Assembly (NCBI GenBank): GCA_039935415.1
Contig: JBDTKH010000010.1
Coordinates: 5,185 to 69,184, forward strand
Direction of reading: 5' to 3'
Source of the DNA: Palsa-870 sp039935415
Lineage (GTDB): Bacteria > Chloroflexota > Dormibacteria > Dormibacterales > Dormibacteraceae
Length of the DNA: 64,000 nt
Made by a program: the position numbers and the translations under genes. Below are positions 32,222-41,139 of the stretch, in pieces; the first letter of the stretch is position 1, and the number at the start of each line of letters is the position of its first letter. Below the pieces are notes generated by a model. That model worked only from the letters and a program-made list of their open reading frames with translations. It searched no databases and was not told the origin of the DNA.

Positions 32222-34406
32222 AAGGCTTGCGCGTTTGATCAACCGGGTGCCGTGGGTCGTCGTCGGGGCGGCCATCGTGTTTGCGGCCGTGGCCGGTGTG
32301 CTTGGCAGTCCCGTGTCGAAGTCGTTGCAGGTCGGAGGGTTCCAGGACCCGAGCGCGCAGTCGAGCTTGGCCATTGACCGGCTCCAGAGCGCGACGGGGG
32401 TTCGGGCGGATGGCGGGATCGTGGCGCTCATCTCGACACCGCAAGGCGCGACTTCGGACGCCGCGATGGCCGAGGCCAACAAGGTCGCCGGCATCATCGG
32501 TGCGGATCCGGACATCGCCCGGGTGCTCACGTACTACGAGGCCTTCGACCCGTCGATGGTCGCGCGCGACGGCACCAGTACGACAGTGGTCGGGTACTGG
32601 AAGCAGGTCAGCGACCAGGAGGCCGTGGCCGCCGCGACGCGCCTGGATGACAATTTAAAGGGCGACCCCAACGTCAAGCTCGGCGGGTATGCCGCCATCA
32701 ACCACCAGTTGAACACGATCATCACGGACGACCTCGGCCGCGCGGAGTTGATGGCGTTTCCGATCCTGTTCCTGCTTTCGCTGTGGGTGTTCCGTGGCGT
32801 GATCGCGGCCCTGCTGCCTCCGCTCGTAGGAGGCATCGTCATCCTCGGCTCCTTCCTCTTCTTACGCGGGGTCGCGCAGGTGCACGACGTTTCGATCTTC
32901 GCGCTGAACCTCGCGACGGGCATGGGCCTCGGCCTGGCGATCGACTACAGCCTGTTCATGGTTTCGCGCTATCGGGAGGAGATGGCCAAGGGCGCCGCGC
33001 CCGACGCCGCGATTCGCATCACGCTTCGCACCGCGGGCCGCACAGTGCTGTTCAGCGCGCTCACCATCGCCGCCGCCGCCGGCTCGCTCACCGTTTTCAA
33101 GATCAACTTCCTGTGGTCGATGGGCATCGCGGGAGTCATCGTCGCACTGACTGCGATGCTGGTTGCGCTGACCGTGCTCCCGGCGGTGCTCAGGCTACTC
33201 GGCGCGCGAGTCAACTGGCTCGCCCCGCGCCGTTGGCAGCAATCGGCGATGTCGACCACTGGCGACTTCCCCACTGGTGGGGAAGTGCCCGGCGAAGCCG
33301 GGGGATGGGGCCCCGGATTCTGGTACCGCTTCTCGCACTTCGTGATGCGCTGGCCTCTGCCGCTCGCGGCGGTCAGCGCGGCGCTGCTGATCGCGCTGGG
33401 CCTGCCGTTCGCCGGCATCCGCTTCAACTCGGTGGACCAGACCGATCTCCCCAAGACCAGCGACGCGCGGCAGGTGAGCGACACGCTCATCCGCGATTAC
33501 GGCAAGCCGGCCACGGCTTCGCTGACCATCGTCGCCGAGGTCCCGGCCTCCGGCGGCGCGCAGGTGCAGGCGCTCGCGAACACGTTTCAATCGCTGGCCG
33601 GCGTCGCGCGCGTCGGCGCGCCGCAGCCCGTGGGCGCGGACACCTGGAGCTTCGACGTTGTGACGACCGGCAGGAACTTCGACTCGTCGACGGCAGCGCT
33701 CGTGCGCGAGGTCCGCGCGGTGCAGGCGCCGTTCACGTTCTTGGTCAGCGGCCAGGCGGCCGCTTTCGTCGACCTGCAGTCCTCACTTGCGTCGCGGATG
33801 CCCTTGGCGATCGCGCTTGTCGCCGGCGCGACGCTCGTGCTGCTGTTCCTGATGACGGGCTCGGTCGTGCTGCCGATCAAGGCGGTGTTGATGAACCTGC
33901 TGACGCTGAGCGCAGCGTTTGGCGTGCTCGTCCTCGTCTTCCAGGACGGAAGGCTCGAGAACCTGCTCGCTTACACGAGCCAGGGAGCGCTCGAGTCCAC
34001 GCAACCGGTGCTGCTGTTCGCGATCGTCTTCGGCCTCTCGACCGACTACGGCGTGTTCCTGCTCACGCGCATCAAAGAGGCGCATGACGCCGGCGTGCCG
34101 AACACCGAGGCGGTGGCCACGGGCCTCCAGCGGACCGGACGAATCATCACCGCGGCGGCCTTGCTGTTCTGTGTCGCCATCGGCGCGTTCGCGACCTCTC
34201 AGATCATCTTCATCAAGGAGCTGGGCATCGGCATCGCCGCCGGCGTAATCGTCGACGCGACGGTGGTGAGGGCGTTCCTGGTGCCATCGCTGATGGCGCT
34301 CCTCGGCCGGTGGAACTGGTGGGCGCCACGGCCTCTGCGGTGGCTCTACGGCCGCGCCGGGATGGGCGATTCCATGCCACAGCTACCCCAAAAAGTCATC
34401 GCCTAG
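32214..34406 (+). CDS. MMPL/RND-family membrane exporter
   Basis: A 730-residue MmpL-like transporter with two homologous halves. Each half has one helix, a large external loop and five helices (first helix VPWVVVGAAIVFAAVAGVLG; LATGMGLGLAIDYSLFMVSRYREEM in half one and LFAIVFGLSTDYGVFLLTRIKEAHDAG in half two). The D-Y pairs in those helices are the proton-relay residues of the family. It probably exports lipids or hydrophobic compounds. Residues ~351-366 (DFPTGGEVPGEAGGWG) in the linker are encoded by a palindromic repeat inserted in frame. ATG 32214 is preferred to the longer frame from 32157. Confidence 0.9.
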   Translation: MFERLARLINRVPWVVVGAAIVFAAVAGVLGSPVSKSLQVGGFQDPSAQSSLAIDRLQSATGVRADGGIVALISTPQGATSDAAMAEANKVAGIIGADPDIARVLTYYEAFDPSMVARDGTSTTVVGYWKQVSDQEAVAAATRLDDNLKGDPNVKLGGYAAINHQLNTIITDDLGRAELMAFPILFLLSLWVFRGVIAALLPPLVGGIVILGSFLFLRGVAQVHDVSIFALNLATGMGLGLAIDYSLFMVSRYREEMAKGAAPDAAIRITLRTAGRTVLFSALTIAAAAGSLTVFKINFLWSMGIAGVIVALTAMLVALTVLPAVLRLLGARVNWLAPRRWQQSAMSTTGDFPTGGEVPGEAGGWGPGFWYRFSHFVMRWPLPLAAVSAALLIALGLPFAGIRFNSVDQTDLPKTSDARQVSDTLIRDYGKPATASLTIVAEVPASGGAQVQALANTFQSLAGVARVGAPQPVGADTWSFDVVTTGRNFDSSTAALVREVRAVQAPFTFLVSGQAAAFVDLQSSLASRMPLAIALVAGATLVLLFLMTGSVVLPIKAVLMNLLTLSAAFGVLVLVFQDGRLENLLAYTSQGALESTQPVLLFAIVFGLSTDYGVFLLTRIKEAHDAGVPNTEAVATGLQRTGRIITAAALLFCVAIGAFATSQIIFIKELGIGIAAGVIVDATVVRAFLVPSLMALLGRWNWWAPRPLRWLYGRAGMGDSMPQLPQKVIA
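33265..33312 (+). repeat. Palindromic repeat, family C copy 2, inside the MMPL gene
   Basis: ACTTCCCC-ACTGGT-GGGGAAGT, then CCCGGCGAAGCCGGG and GGATGGGGCC. This is the same element as at 4832-4879, opposite orientation. Its 48 bp keep the host reading frame open. Confidence 0.85.
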
Positions 34407-34454
34407 ATTCGCCGGTCTACGCTATCCGTCGTAACCCCAGACGATCGGGAGCGC

Positions 34455-35249
34455 ATGCTCCAGAACCGTCGAGCCTGGGATCTCAGGACGGCGGCGCACC
34501 TGGAGTCCGGTTTCTACGACGTCGCTTCTTTCAAGGCCGGTCGCAACTCCCTGCGGCCGATCGAGCAAGAGGAGCTGGGCGACGTCAGCGGGCGTTCGCT
34601 GCTCCACCTGCAGTGCCACTTCGGCATGGACACGCTTTCCTGGGCACGCTTCGGTGCCCACGTGACAGGTGGGGATTTTTCGGAGGACGCGATCTCGCAT
34701 GCGCGCACGCTCGCAGCCGAGGTCGGCATCGACGCCCGCTTTGTGTGCTCCAATCTGTATGACCTGCCCGACGTGCTGAAGGGCGAGTTCGACATCGTGG
34801 TCACGACCTATGGCGTGCTGTACTGGCTCCCTGACCTGGATGGTTGGGCGAAAGTGGTCGCCCATTTCTTGAAGTCGGGCGGCACCTTTTGCCTGGTCGA
34901 GGTACACCCCGTGGTTGGACTCTTCGACGACGTGGACGCAGCGCTCAAGGTCAGCGACTCGTTGTTCAACCGCGGTCCATTCGAGGCGGTCACGGACAAG
35001 ACCTACGCGGACAGCCTGGCCCCGACCTCTCACGTCGAGCACAACTGGACGTGGACCGTCGGCGAGGTGGTCACGTCCCTGGCCGGCTCCGGCCTCCGCA
35101 TCGAGCGCCTTCGCGAGTACCCCATGGATGTGCGTCAGCGGCTCCCGAGCATGGTTCGCTCGGAGGACGGCTACTGGCGGCTGCCCGGCAACCCGGTGCC
35201 ATGTCTTTATAGCGTGGTCGCAACGCGACCGGCGACTTCGGGACGATGA
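34455..35249 (+). CDS. Class I SAM-dependent methyltransferase
   Basis: A 264-residue Rossmann-fold methyltransferase. Motif I is LLHLQCHFGMDTLSWARFGAHVTGGDFS, with the acidic residue at the end of strand 2. Motif II-like VTTYGVLYWLPDLDGWAKVV and a typical GGTFCLVEVHP strand follow. The C-terminal part (WTVGEVVTSLAGSGLRIERLREYP) suits small-molecule acceptors. Substrate unknown. ATG 34455 has no strong ribosome site. It follows the MMPL gene by 48 bases on the same strand. Confidence 0.88.
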   Translation: MLQNRRAWDLRTAAHLESGFYDVASFKAGRNSLRPIEQEELGDVSGRSLLHLQCHFGMDTLSWARFGAHVTGGDFSEDAISHARTLAAEVGIDARFVCSNLYDLPDVLKGEFDIVVTTYGVLYWLPDLDGWAKVVAHFLKSGGTFCLVEVHPVVGLFDDVDAALKVSDSLFNRGPFEAVTDKTYADSLAPTSHVEHNWTWTVGEVVTSLAGSGLRIERLREYPMDVRQRLPSMVRSEDGYWRLPGNPVPCLYSVVATRPATSGR

Positions 35250-35336
35250 ACCGGTAGCGCCAAGTTCGTAAGTGCCTTTTGGGCCGGGGGGATCTACACT
35301 CGGCGTGTCCGGTTCGCTTTCAGGAGGTTACGGGGT

Positions 35337-36770
35337 ATGGGCTTAACTTCACGGCGACTTCGAGTGCTTTGCGCGGGGGCGATCGCGGCGGTCGGCCTGG
35401 CTCTCTTGCCGGCAGGCGCTTCAGCCGGTGCAACGACAGTCCTGACCGGCACGACGACCGAGGCCTCAGGGTTGGTCTCCCACTACCTGATCGAGGTGCC
35501 TGACCCATGGAATGGCACGCTCGTGCTGTACAGCCACGGATATCAGTTCGCTGCCGCCGACCCACCGGATGCCGGTGATCCCGGCACCCGCGGCTGGCTG
35601 CTCGCCCACGGGTACGCGCTGGCTGGGTCGTCTTATGCCACGACAGGATGGGCCTTGCAGCAGGCATTCCAGGACCAGATCGCGGTCCTCGATGTCTTTG
35701 ACTCCAAGTTCCGACATCCCGACCGCACGATTGCCTGGGGGCATTCGCTGGGCGGCATGATCACCGCCGGCCTCGTCCAGCTCTTCGCGAACCGCTTCAC
35801 CGCGGCGCTGCCGATGTGCGGAGTCGTGGCGGGTGGGCCCGGAGTGTGGAACCAGGGGCTGGATTCAGAGTTCGCGCTGCAAACCCTCCAGCCGGAGTTC
35901 AAGCATGTCAAGCTCGTCGACTTCATGTCCATAGGTGACGCGGCGGCCAACTTCGGGGTGGCCAGCAGCGCACTCGCCGCTGCGCAGAAGTCCGCAGAGG
36001 GCCGCGCGCGGATCGCTCTCGGCTCCGCGCTTGCGGATGTCCCGGGATGGTTCGATCCCGCGAGCCCGGAGCCGGCGGCAAACGACTATGCGGCCCAGGA
36101 GATGAACCAGGTCCAGTGGGACAACAACCCGGACTTCTATTTCGGGTTCTTCGGCCGTTTCGAGCTAGAGAGCAAGTTTCGGGCAGGCGGCAACTTCTCC
36201 TGGAACACCGGTGTCGACTACCGCGTCCAGCTGTCCCACTCCACGGATTTTGCCGAGGTGAAAGCCCTGTACTCGGCTGCCGGGCTTGATCTGAATGCAG
36301 AGCTCGACCAGCTGAACAACGCTCCTCGGATCTCCGCCGACCCGAGTGCCGTCGCCTATGTGTCCAAATACATCACCTACAACGGCAGCCTCAACATGCC
36401 GGTGCTCACCATGCACACGACTGGCGATGGCCTCGTCGAAGTCACCGACGAGAACGCGTACGCCAGCGTGGTCAGGAGCGCGGGCGACAACAGCATGCTG
36501 CGCCAGGTGTTCGTGCACCGCGCCGGCCACTGCTCCTTCTCGCCGGCCGAGACGATCAGCGCCTTCCAGACGCTGGTCCACCGGCTCGACACTGGTCGCT
36601 GGGAGGACAGCACCAACCCGGTGGCGATGAACTCGACGGCCACAAGCCTGGGTTCGGCTTTCAACGTGACGGTCGCCGCATCCGGGGCCATCGTCCCAGC
36701 GGCCGCGAGCTTCATCAAGTTCCAGCCGGACAAGTTCCTGCGTCCATTCGACGCTCGCGACGTCGCGTAG
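35337..36770 (+). CDS. Secreted alpha/beta hydrolase
   Basis: A 477-residue exported hydrolase. The signal peptide has a basic start (SRRLRVL), a hydrophobic core (AGAIAAVGLALLPAGASA) and an A-x-A-like cut near residue 31. The nucleophile is Ser137 in WGHSLGGM; the acid is likely in HTTGDGLVEV and the histidine in VHRAGHCSFS. A lid-like insertion lies between. It is most likely an esterase or peptidase acting outside the cell. A strong CAGGAGG site precedes ATG 35337. A 13-bp terminator hairpin follows. Confidence 0.85.
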   Translation: MGLTSRRLRVLCAGAIAAVGLALLPAGASAGATTVLTGTTTEASGLVSHYLIEVPDPWNGTLVLYSHGYQFAAADPPDAGDPGTRGWLLAHGYALAGSSYATTGWALQQAFQDQIAVLDVFDSKFRHPDRTIAWGHSLGGMITAGLVQLFANRFTAALPMCGVVAGGPGVWNQGLDSEFALQTLQPEFKHVKLVDFMSIGDAAANFGVASSALAAAQKSAEGRARIALGSALADVPGWFDPASPEPAANDYAAQEMNQVQWDNNPDFYFGFFGRFELESKFRAGGNFSWNTGVDYRVQLSHSTDFAEVKALYSAAGLDLNAELDQLNNAPRISADPSAVAYVSKYITYNGSLNMPVLTMHTTGDGLVEVTDENAYASVVRSAGDNSMLRQVFVHRAGHCSFSPAETISAFQTLVHRLDTGRWEDSTNPVAMNSTATSLGSAFNVTVAASGAIVPAAASFIKFQPDKFLRPFDARDVA

Positions 36771-36782
36771 ACCGGCATTCTC

Positions 36783-36813
36783 GATCCCCTCGGGCCGGAT
36801 GCCCGAGGGGATC
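36783..36813 (+). terminator. Strong hairpin after the secreted hydrolase gene
   Basis: GATCCCCTCGGGC and GCCCGAGGGGATC form a perfect 13-bp stem around CGGAT, thirteen bases past the stop. Only a weak T-containing tail follows. Confidence 0.7.
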
Positions 36814-36932
36814 CTCCATCTTGATGTTCAAGCACTGAGCAGCTGAACCCGCCGGGCCTCCGTGACATAGTCGCGCAGAACCTGCGCGGGTTCGAACAGC
36901 GGCGTTCGCCGCGACCGCTCGCGCCGGCCGCG

Positions 36933-37442
36933 GTGGCCATCGTAGTCATGGAAGACGGAGGCAATCCATGCGTGCCGATCTTCCAGCGCCCACTCGCCAT
37001 GTCGAGACACGCCGGCCAGATGGCGCTGCCGGGTGGAAGGGTTCAGGCGGGCGAGACGGCCGAGGAGTGCGCAATCCGCGAGCTGCACGAGGAGCTCGGC
37101 CTCGCCGTCGGCGGCGATAACGTGCTGGGAAAGCTCGACGACTTCGACACCCGTTCGGGTTTCACCATCACTCCAGTCGTGATCTGGAGCGCTGCCACGA
37201 CGGCGGTGCTCCAACCCTCGGAGCTCGAGGTGGCCGTGCTTCTGACGATTCCCGTATCGGAGCTACGCGAGGCGGTGGCGGCCGCCGGGCCAGGCGGGTC
37301 GGATGATTTCTCGCTGAAGTTCCGCAGTGTCCAGGTGTTCGCGCCGACCGCGGCGATCCTGTACCAGTTCAGCGAAGTTGCGCTGGACGGCCGACCCTGC
37401 CGCGTCGCCGACTTCTACCAGCCCCCCTTCACGCACCGGTGA
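36933..37442 (+). CDS. Nudix hydrolase (CoA-pyrophosphatase-like)
   Basis: A 169-residue Nudix protein with the full box GGRVQAGETAEECAIRELHEELGL. The preceding RHAGQMALPGG stretch is typical of NudL-type CoA pyrophosphatases. It hydrolyses a nucleoside-diphosphate-linked compound, perhaps CoA derivatives. GTG 36933 is the first ordinary start. In the same frame ~30 upstream codons (NPPGLRDIVAQNLRGFEQRRSPRPLAPAA) look genuinely coded, so translation may begin earlier from a rare CTG near 36843, right after the terminator hairpin. Confidence 0.85.
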   Translation: MAIVVMEDGGNPCVPIFQRPLAMSRHAGQMALPGGRVQAGETAEECAIRELHEELGLAVGGDNVLGKLDDFDTRSGFTITPVVIWSAATTAVLQPSELEVAVLLTIPVSELREAVAAAGPGGSDDFSLKFRSVQVFAPTAAILYQFSEVALDGRPCRVADFYQPPFTHR

Positions 37443-37457
37443 CCGCGGCGGTTGGGG

Positions 37458-37533
37458 TGGCTCCCGAGGCAGGGCTCGAACCTGCGACATTCTGATTAAC
37501 AGTCAGACGCTCTACCAACTGAGCTACTCGGGA
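37458..37533 (-). tRNA. tRNA-Asn (anticodon GTT)
   Basis: On the minus strand a complete cloverleaf: acceptor TCCCGAG/CTCGGGA, D-arm AGCTCAGTTGGTAGAGC, anticodon stem TCTGA/TCAGA with loop CTGTTAA (anticodon GTT), T-arm with GGTTCGAGCC, discriminator G and an encoded CCA. Confidence 0.97.
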
Positions 37534-37572
37534 TCGAGATTTGGCCCGGCCACGCCGGCCACCAGGCACATT

Positions 37573-38382
37573 TTAGACCCGCCCGAGACCCGGTACCCCC
37601 TCCCCGAGGCCCGGCCGTCCTTGCGAGGTTTGCGCGTTCTCGACATCGATCTTCGACACCGTCAGGTAGGCCACCCAGCAGATGATCACGACCGTCAGCG
37701 CGATGGCCACCGTCCCGCGCCCGTAGTTCAGACCGCCGAGGCTCTTCGGCACGCCGAGCCAGTCCGCGTAAGACGCACCCAATGGTCGGGTGACGATGTA
37801 CGCGAACCAGAACGCGACCACTTCGTTGAGCCCAACGAGGCGTCGCGCCAGCACGGGAATGCCGAAAAGCACCGTGTACAGAAGGCCTGAGACCAGCCAG
37901 CCGAGGTGCATCGTGTACGCGGTCATGTCACCCAGTGCCGTGCCCATCGCGAAGGTCGCGAGCACCGTCGCCCAGTAAAAGACCTCCCGCCGTCGCTTCG
38001 TGATGCTGTGAATGGAGAGCGTTCTCTCCACCAGGTACCAGATGCCAAAGATGGCCGCCAGTGCGACCGCGCAGTTGAGCGCTGATATCGCGTACGGGAT
38101 TCCGATCTCGATGTGAATGGCATCGGCGACCATCGTGCCGAAAACCGCCACCATCACCACGGCAAGCCAGTAGGCCGGGGCGAAATATCGCCGCAGCGCG
38201 AACTGCCAGGCGAGGGCGATCACGATTCCCAACGCGCCGAGTCCGACCGCCTTATACGGGTCGATCGTATGAACCAAGTAGTCGGAGGTCGCTTCCCCCA
38301 TCGCGGTGCTGAGGATCTTCACCGCCCAGAAGTGGAAGGTGACCGCGGGCACCTTTCTGATCACCTGCCGCGCCACGCTCAC
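37573..38382 (-). CDS. COG4705-type multipass membrane protein
   Basis: A 269-residue membrane protein with about seven to eight helices. It shows the repeated motifs of the uncharacterised COG4705 family: FWAVKILSTAMGEATSDYL near the start and FWFAYIVTRPLGASYADWLG near the end, with GTALGDMTAY between. The conserved G-E-x-x-S-D and R-P-L-G-A motifs suggest an internal duplication. Transport of an unknown solute is possible. GTG/ATG choice at 38382 is not critical. It sits alone on the minus strand beside tRNA-Asn. Confidence 0.8.
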   Translation of the reverse strand: MSVARQVIRKVPAVTFHFWAVKILSTAMGEATSDYLVHTIDPYKAVGLGALGIVIALAWQFALRRYFAPAYWLAVVMVAVFGTMVADAIHIEIGIPYAISALNCAVALAAIFGIWYLVERTLSIHSITKRRREVFYWATVLATFAMGTALGDMTAYTMHLGWLVSGLLYTVLFGIPVLARRLVGLNEVVAFWFAYIVTRPLGASYADWLGVPKSLGGLNYGRGTVAIALTVVIICWVAYLTVSKIDVENAQTSQGRPGLGEGVPGLGRV

Positions 38383-38447
38383 GACGCGAGAATACCTACC
38401 GCTGCGGCTTACCGGTCGAAGCGGACGCGCGCGAACCCGTACGCTGA

Positions 38448-39638
38448 GTGCCCAGCAAGATGGACTTCGAGCTATCCGAGCAGCAGATCGCTTTTGGGGG
38501 CCTCATGCGGGACTTCGCCCGGCGCAGCATCGCCCCCGTCGCACGTGAGTGGGAGCTCGCCGGCCGCTACCCCACCGAGATCATCGAAGAGATGAAGACC
38601 ATGGGCCTCTTCGGGATGCTTGTCCCGCAGGAGTACGGCGGAATCGGCATCGACGCCGTCTCCTACTCCATCGTGTTCGAGGAGATCTCGAAGGCCTGGA
38701 TGGGCGTGGCCGGCGTCCTCGGCTCGCATTCGCTGGCCACGTGGATGCTGGCCAAGCACGGCACCGACGAGCAACGGCGGCGCTGGCTCCCGGATTGGGC
38801 CACGGGCAAGCGGCGTTCGGGAATTGCCCTCACCGAGCCCGGAGCGGGAAGTGACCTCCAGGGCATCTCAACCGTCGCTATCCGCAAGGGCGATCACTAC
38901 GTGGTCAACGGCGCCAAGACCTGGATCACCAACGCGCGCCACGCCGACCCGCTGCCCGTGCTCGTCAAGACCGACCCCGCCGCCGAGCCGCGCCACAAAG
39001 GCATGACCGTGTTGCTGATCGAGCAGGGCACACCTGGCTTCGTCGTGGGCAAGGATCTTGGCAAGCTCGGCTACAAGGGCACCGAATCCTCGGAGGTGTT
39101 TCTCAACGACTGTCAAGTGCCGGTGGAGAACGCACTTGGAGGCAAAGAAGGGCAGGGCCTCCAGCAGGCGCTCTCCGCCCTGGAGTTCGGCCGGGTCAAC
39201 ATCGCCGGCCGCGCTGTCGGAGTCGCCCAGGCGTGCCTCGACAGATCGATCGAATACGCGCGCGAACGCCACGCCTTCGGCCGTCCTATCGCCGAATTCC
39301 AGGCGATCCAGCTGAAGCTGGCGGACATGGCCACCGAGGTGCAGGCGGCGCGTCTGCTCACCTGGTGGGCGGCTTCGGCCCTCGATGCCGGCCGGCGCGC
39401 CGACATGGAAACCGGCATGGCGAAGCTCTACGCGTCCGAGATCTGCATCAAGGCGGCCCTGGAGGCGATGCGCATACACGGCGGCTACGGCTACTCGACC
39501 GAATACGACATCGAGCGCTTCTACCGGGACGCGCCCCTGATGGCGATCGGCGAAGGCACCAACGACATCCTCCGCACGGTGATCGCCAGGCAGCTCGTTC
39601 GGGATCCCCACCGCTCTCAACGCACCGGGATCGATTAG
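38448..39638 (+). CDS. Acyl-CoA dehydrogenase
   Basis: A 396-residue FAD enzyme of the acyl-CoA dehydrogenase family. The N-terminal helical domain is followed by IALTEPGAGSDLQGI (substrate/FAD loop), a beta domain with KTWITNARHAD, the helical C-domain with GRPIAEFQAIQLKLADM, and the flavin-binding HGGYGYSTEYDIERFYRDA. The catalytic Glu lies in IGEGTNDI. It oxidises acyl-CoA thioesters at the alpha-beta bond in fatty-acid or branched-chain amino-acid breakdown. GTG 38448 is listed; ATG 38460 (MDFELSEQQ) is equally likely. No partner beta-oxidation genes are adjacent. Confidence 0.94.
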   Translation: MPSKMDFELSEQQIAFGGLMRDFARRSIAPVAREWELAGRYPTEIIEEMKTMGLFGMLVPQEYGGIGIDAVSYSIVFEEISKAWMGVAGVLGSHSLATWMLAKHGTDEQRRRWLPDWATGKRRSGIALTEPGAGSDLQGISTVAIRKGDHYVVNGAKTWITNARHADPLPVLVKTDPAAEPRHKGMTVLLIEQGTPGFVVGKDLGKLGYKGTESSEVFLNDCQVPVENALGGKEGQGLQQALSALEFGRVNIAGRAVGVAQACLDRSIEYARERHAFGRPIAEFQAIQLKLADMATEVQAARLLTWWAASALDAGRRADMETGMAKLYASEICIKAALEAMRIHGGYGYSTEYDIERFYRDAPLMAIGEGTNDILRTVIARQLVRDPHRSQRTGID

Positions 39639-39671
39639 TTTTGTCTGGAAGCACTGTCTGAACTGGTGATG

Positions 39672-39691
39672 GCCATGGAGCACCCCATGGC
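39672..39691 (+). promoter_or_regulatory. Inverted repeat upstream of the BNR-repeat gene
   Basis: GCCATGG and CCATGGC flank AGCACC as a perfect 7-bp inverted repeat about 27 bases before the ATG. It could be an operator or an mRNA hairpin. Confidence 0.35.
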
Positions 39692-39717
39692 ATGTCGGTC
39701 ACGAAGGAGATAAGAGC

Positions 39718-40839
39718 ATGAGCAGGGTTCGCGTACTCGTAGGCACGCGCAAAGGCGCCTTCATCTTGAATTCGGACGCGAGCCGCAAGCAGTGGGAGGT
39801 CGACGGCCCTCACTTCGCGGGCTGGGAGATGTACCACCTGAAGGGCTCGCCGGCCAACCCCGACCGCCTCTACGCCGCCCAGTCCAGCGGTTGGTTCGGC
39901 CAGGTGATGCAGCGCTCGAGCGACGGCGGCAAGACCTGGGAGGCGGCCGGCAACGAGTTCAAATACGACGGCACGCCGGGGACTCATGTCTGGTACGACG
40001 GCTCGCCGCACCCCTACGAGTTCAAGCGCGTCTGGCACCTCGAGCCTTCGCTGACCGATCCGGACACCGTCTACGCGGGCGTGGAGGACGCCGCGCTGTT
40101 CAAGTCGACCGATGCCGGCCAGACCTGGAGCGAGCTGCCCGGCATCCGGACGCACCCGACCGCGTCGGGCTGGGCGCCGGGCGCCGGTGGTCTGTGCCTG
40201 CACACGATCCTCATCGACCCGAAAAACCCCGAGAGGATGTTCATCGCCATCTCGTCAGCCGGAGCTTTCCGGACCGAGGACGGTGGCAAGTCGTGGCGGC
40301 CGATCAACCACGGCTTGCGCTCCAACACGATGCCCGACGAGGACGCCGAAGTCGGCCATTGCGTTCACCGCATCGCTTTGCACCCATCGCGTCCAGACAC
40401 GCTCTTCATGCAGAAGCACTGGGACGTGATGCGCACCGATGACAGCGGGGACAACTGGCGCGAGATCAGCGGCGAGCTGCCGAGCGACTTCGGCTTTGTC
40501 ATCGACGTCAACACGAACGAGCCGGAGACGATCTACGTGGTCCCGATCAAGAGCGACTCCCACCACTTCGTGCCCGACGGCAAGCTGCGCGTTTACCGCA
40601 GCCGCACCGGCGGAAGCGAGAACGACTGGGAAGCGCTGAGCAAGGGGCTGCCTCAGAAGGATTGTTACGTCAACGTGCTTCGTGACGCGATGGCGGTCGA
40701 TGCGCTAGATCCTTGCGGCGTGTATTTCGGCACGAGCGGAGGCCAGGTCTATGCATCCCCAAATGCGGGTGACAGCTGGGCTCCCATCGTGCGCGACCTG
40801 CCCGCCGTTCTCTCCGTCGAGGTCCAGACCCTGTCGTGA
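39718..40839 (+). CDS. BNR/Asp-box beta-propeller protein (sialidase-like fold)
   Basis: A 373-residue cytoplasmic propeller with five clear Asp-boxes (SSDGGKTW, STDAGQTW, TEDGGKSW, TDDSGDNW, SPNAGDSW). This fold is shared by sialidases and VPS10-like proteins, but the sialidase catalytic residues (FRIP arginine, Tyr/Glu pair) are not evident and there is no signal peptide. GGAG precedes ATG 39718. Its stop overlaps the start of a MoaD/ThiS-like gene, so the two form a tight operon and the propeller is probably tied to the ubiquitin-like protein's pathway. Confidence 0.82.
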   Translation: MSRVRVLVGTRKGAFILNSDASRKQWEVDGPHFAGWEMYHLKGSPANPDRLYAAQSSGWFGQVMQRSSDGGKTWEAAGNEFKYDGTPGTHVWYDGSPHPYEFKRVWHLEPSLTDPDTVYAGVEDAALFKSTDAGQTWSELPGIRTHPTASGWAPGAGGLCLHTILIDPKNPERMFIAISSAGAFRTEDGGKSWRPINHGLRSNTMPDEDAEVGHCVHRIALHPSRPDTLFMQKHWDVMRTDDSGDNWREISGELPSDFGFVIDVNTNEPETIYVVPIKSDSHHFVPDGKLRVYRSRTGGSENDWEALSKGLPQKDCYVNVLRDAMAVDALDPCGVYFGTSGGQVYASPNAGDSWAPIVRDLPAVLSVEVQTLS

Positions 40840-41132
40840 TCCGGGTTGTCCTGCCGGCAAATCTTCAGACGCTGGCCGGCGCTGGCCGCGAGGTCGAGCT
40901 CGAGGTGGCTGGCCAGGCGACCCAGCTCTCCATCCTCGACGCGCTCGAGGCGAGCTATCCTGCCCTGCGCGGGACGATTCGGGACAGCGACACGAAGCTG
41001 CGGCGGCCACTGCTGAGGTTCTTCGCCTGCGAGGAAGACTGGTCTGATGCTTCGCCAACGGCCCCGGTCCCGGACGACGTGGCGTCAGGCAAGCAGCCGT
41101 TCCTGATCATCGGAGCGATAGCAGGCGGCTGA
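40836..41132 (+). CDS. MoaD/ThiS-like (ubiquitin-fold) sulfur-carrier protein
   Basis: A 98-residue beta-grasp protein. It starts IRVVLPANLQTLAGAGREVELEV, has ILDALEASYPALRGTIRD and ends FLIIGAIAGG, with the C-terminal Gly-Gly needed for adenylation and thiocarboxylation in MoaD, ThiS and related carriers. It is slightly longer than usual because of an inserted loop (CEEDWSDASPTAPVPDD). GTG 40836 overlaps the BNR gene by four bases. No MoeB/ThiF activating enzyme or molybdopterin gene is nearby. Confidence 0.85.
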   Translation: MIRVVLPANLQTLAGAGREVELEVAGQATQLSILDALEASYPALRGTIRDSDTKLRRPLLRFFACEEDWSDASPTAPVPDDVASGKQPFLIIGAIAGG

Positions 41133-41139
41133 TGATTTT

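Noticed and set aside
31958..32530. Minus-strand 190-codon frame across the MMPL start
   Set aside because: It is antisense to the conserved first helix of the exporter and has Ser/Ala/Pro-rich shadow composition.
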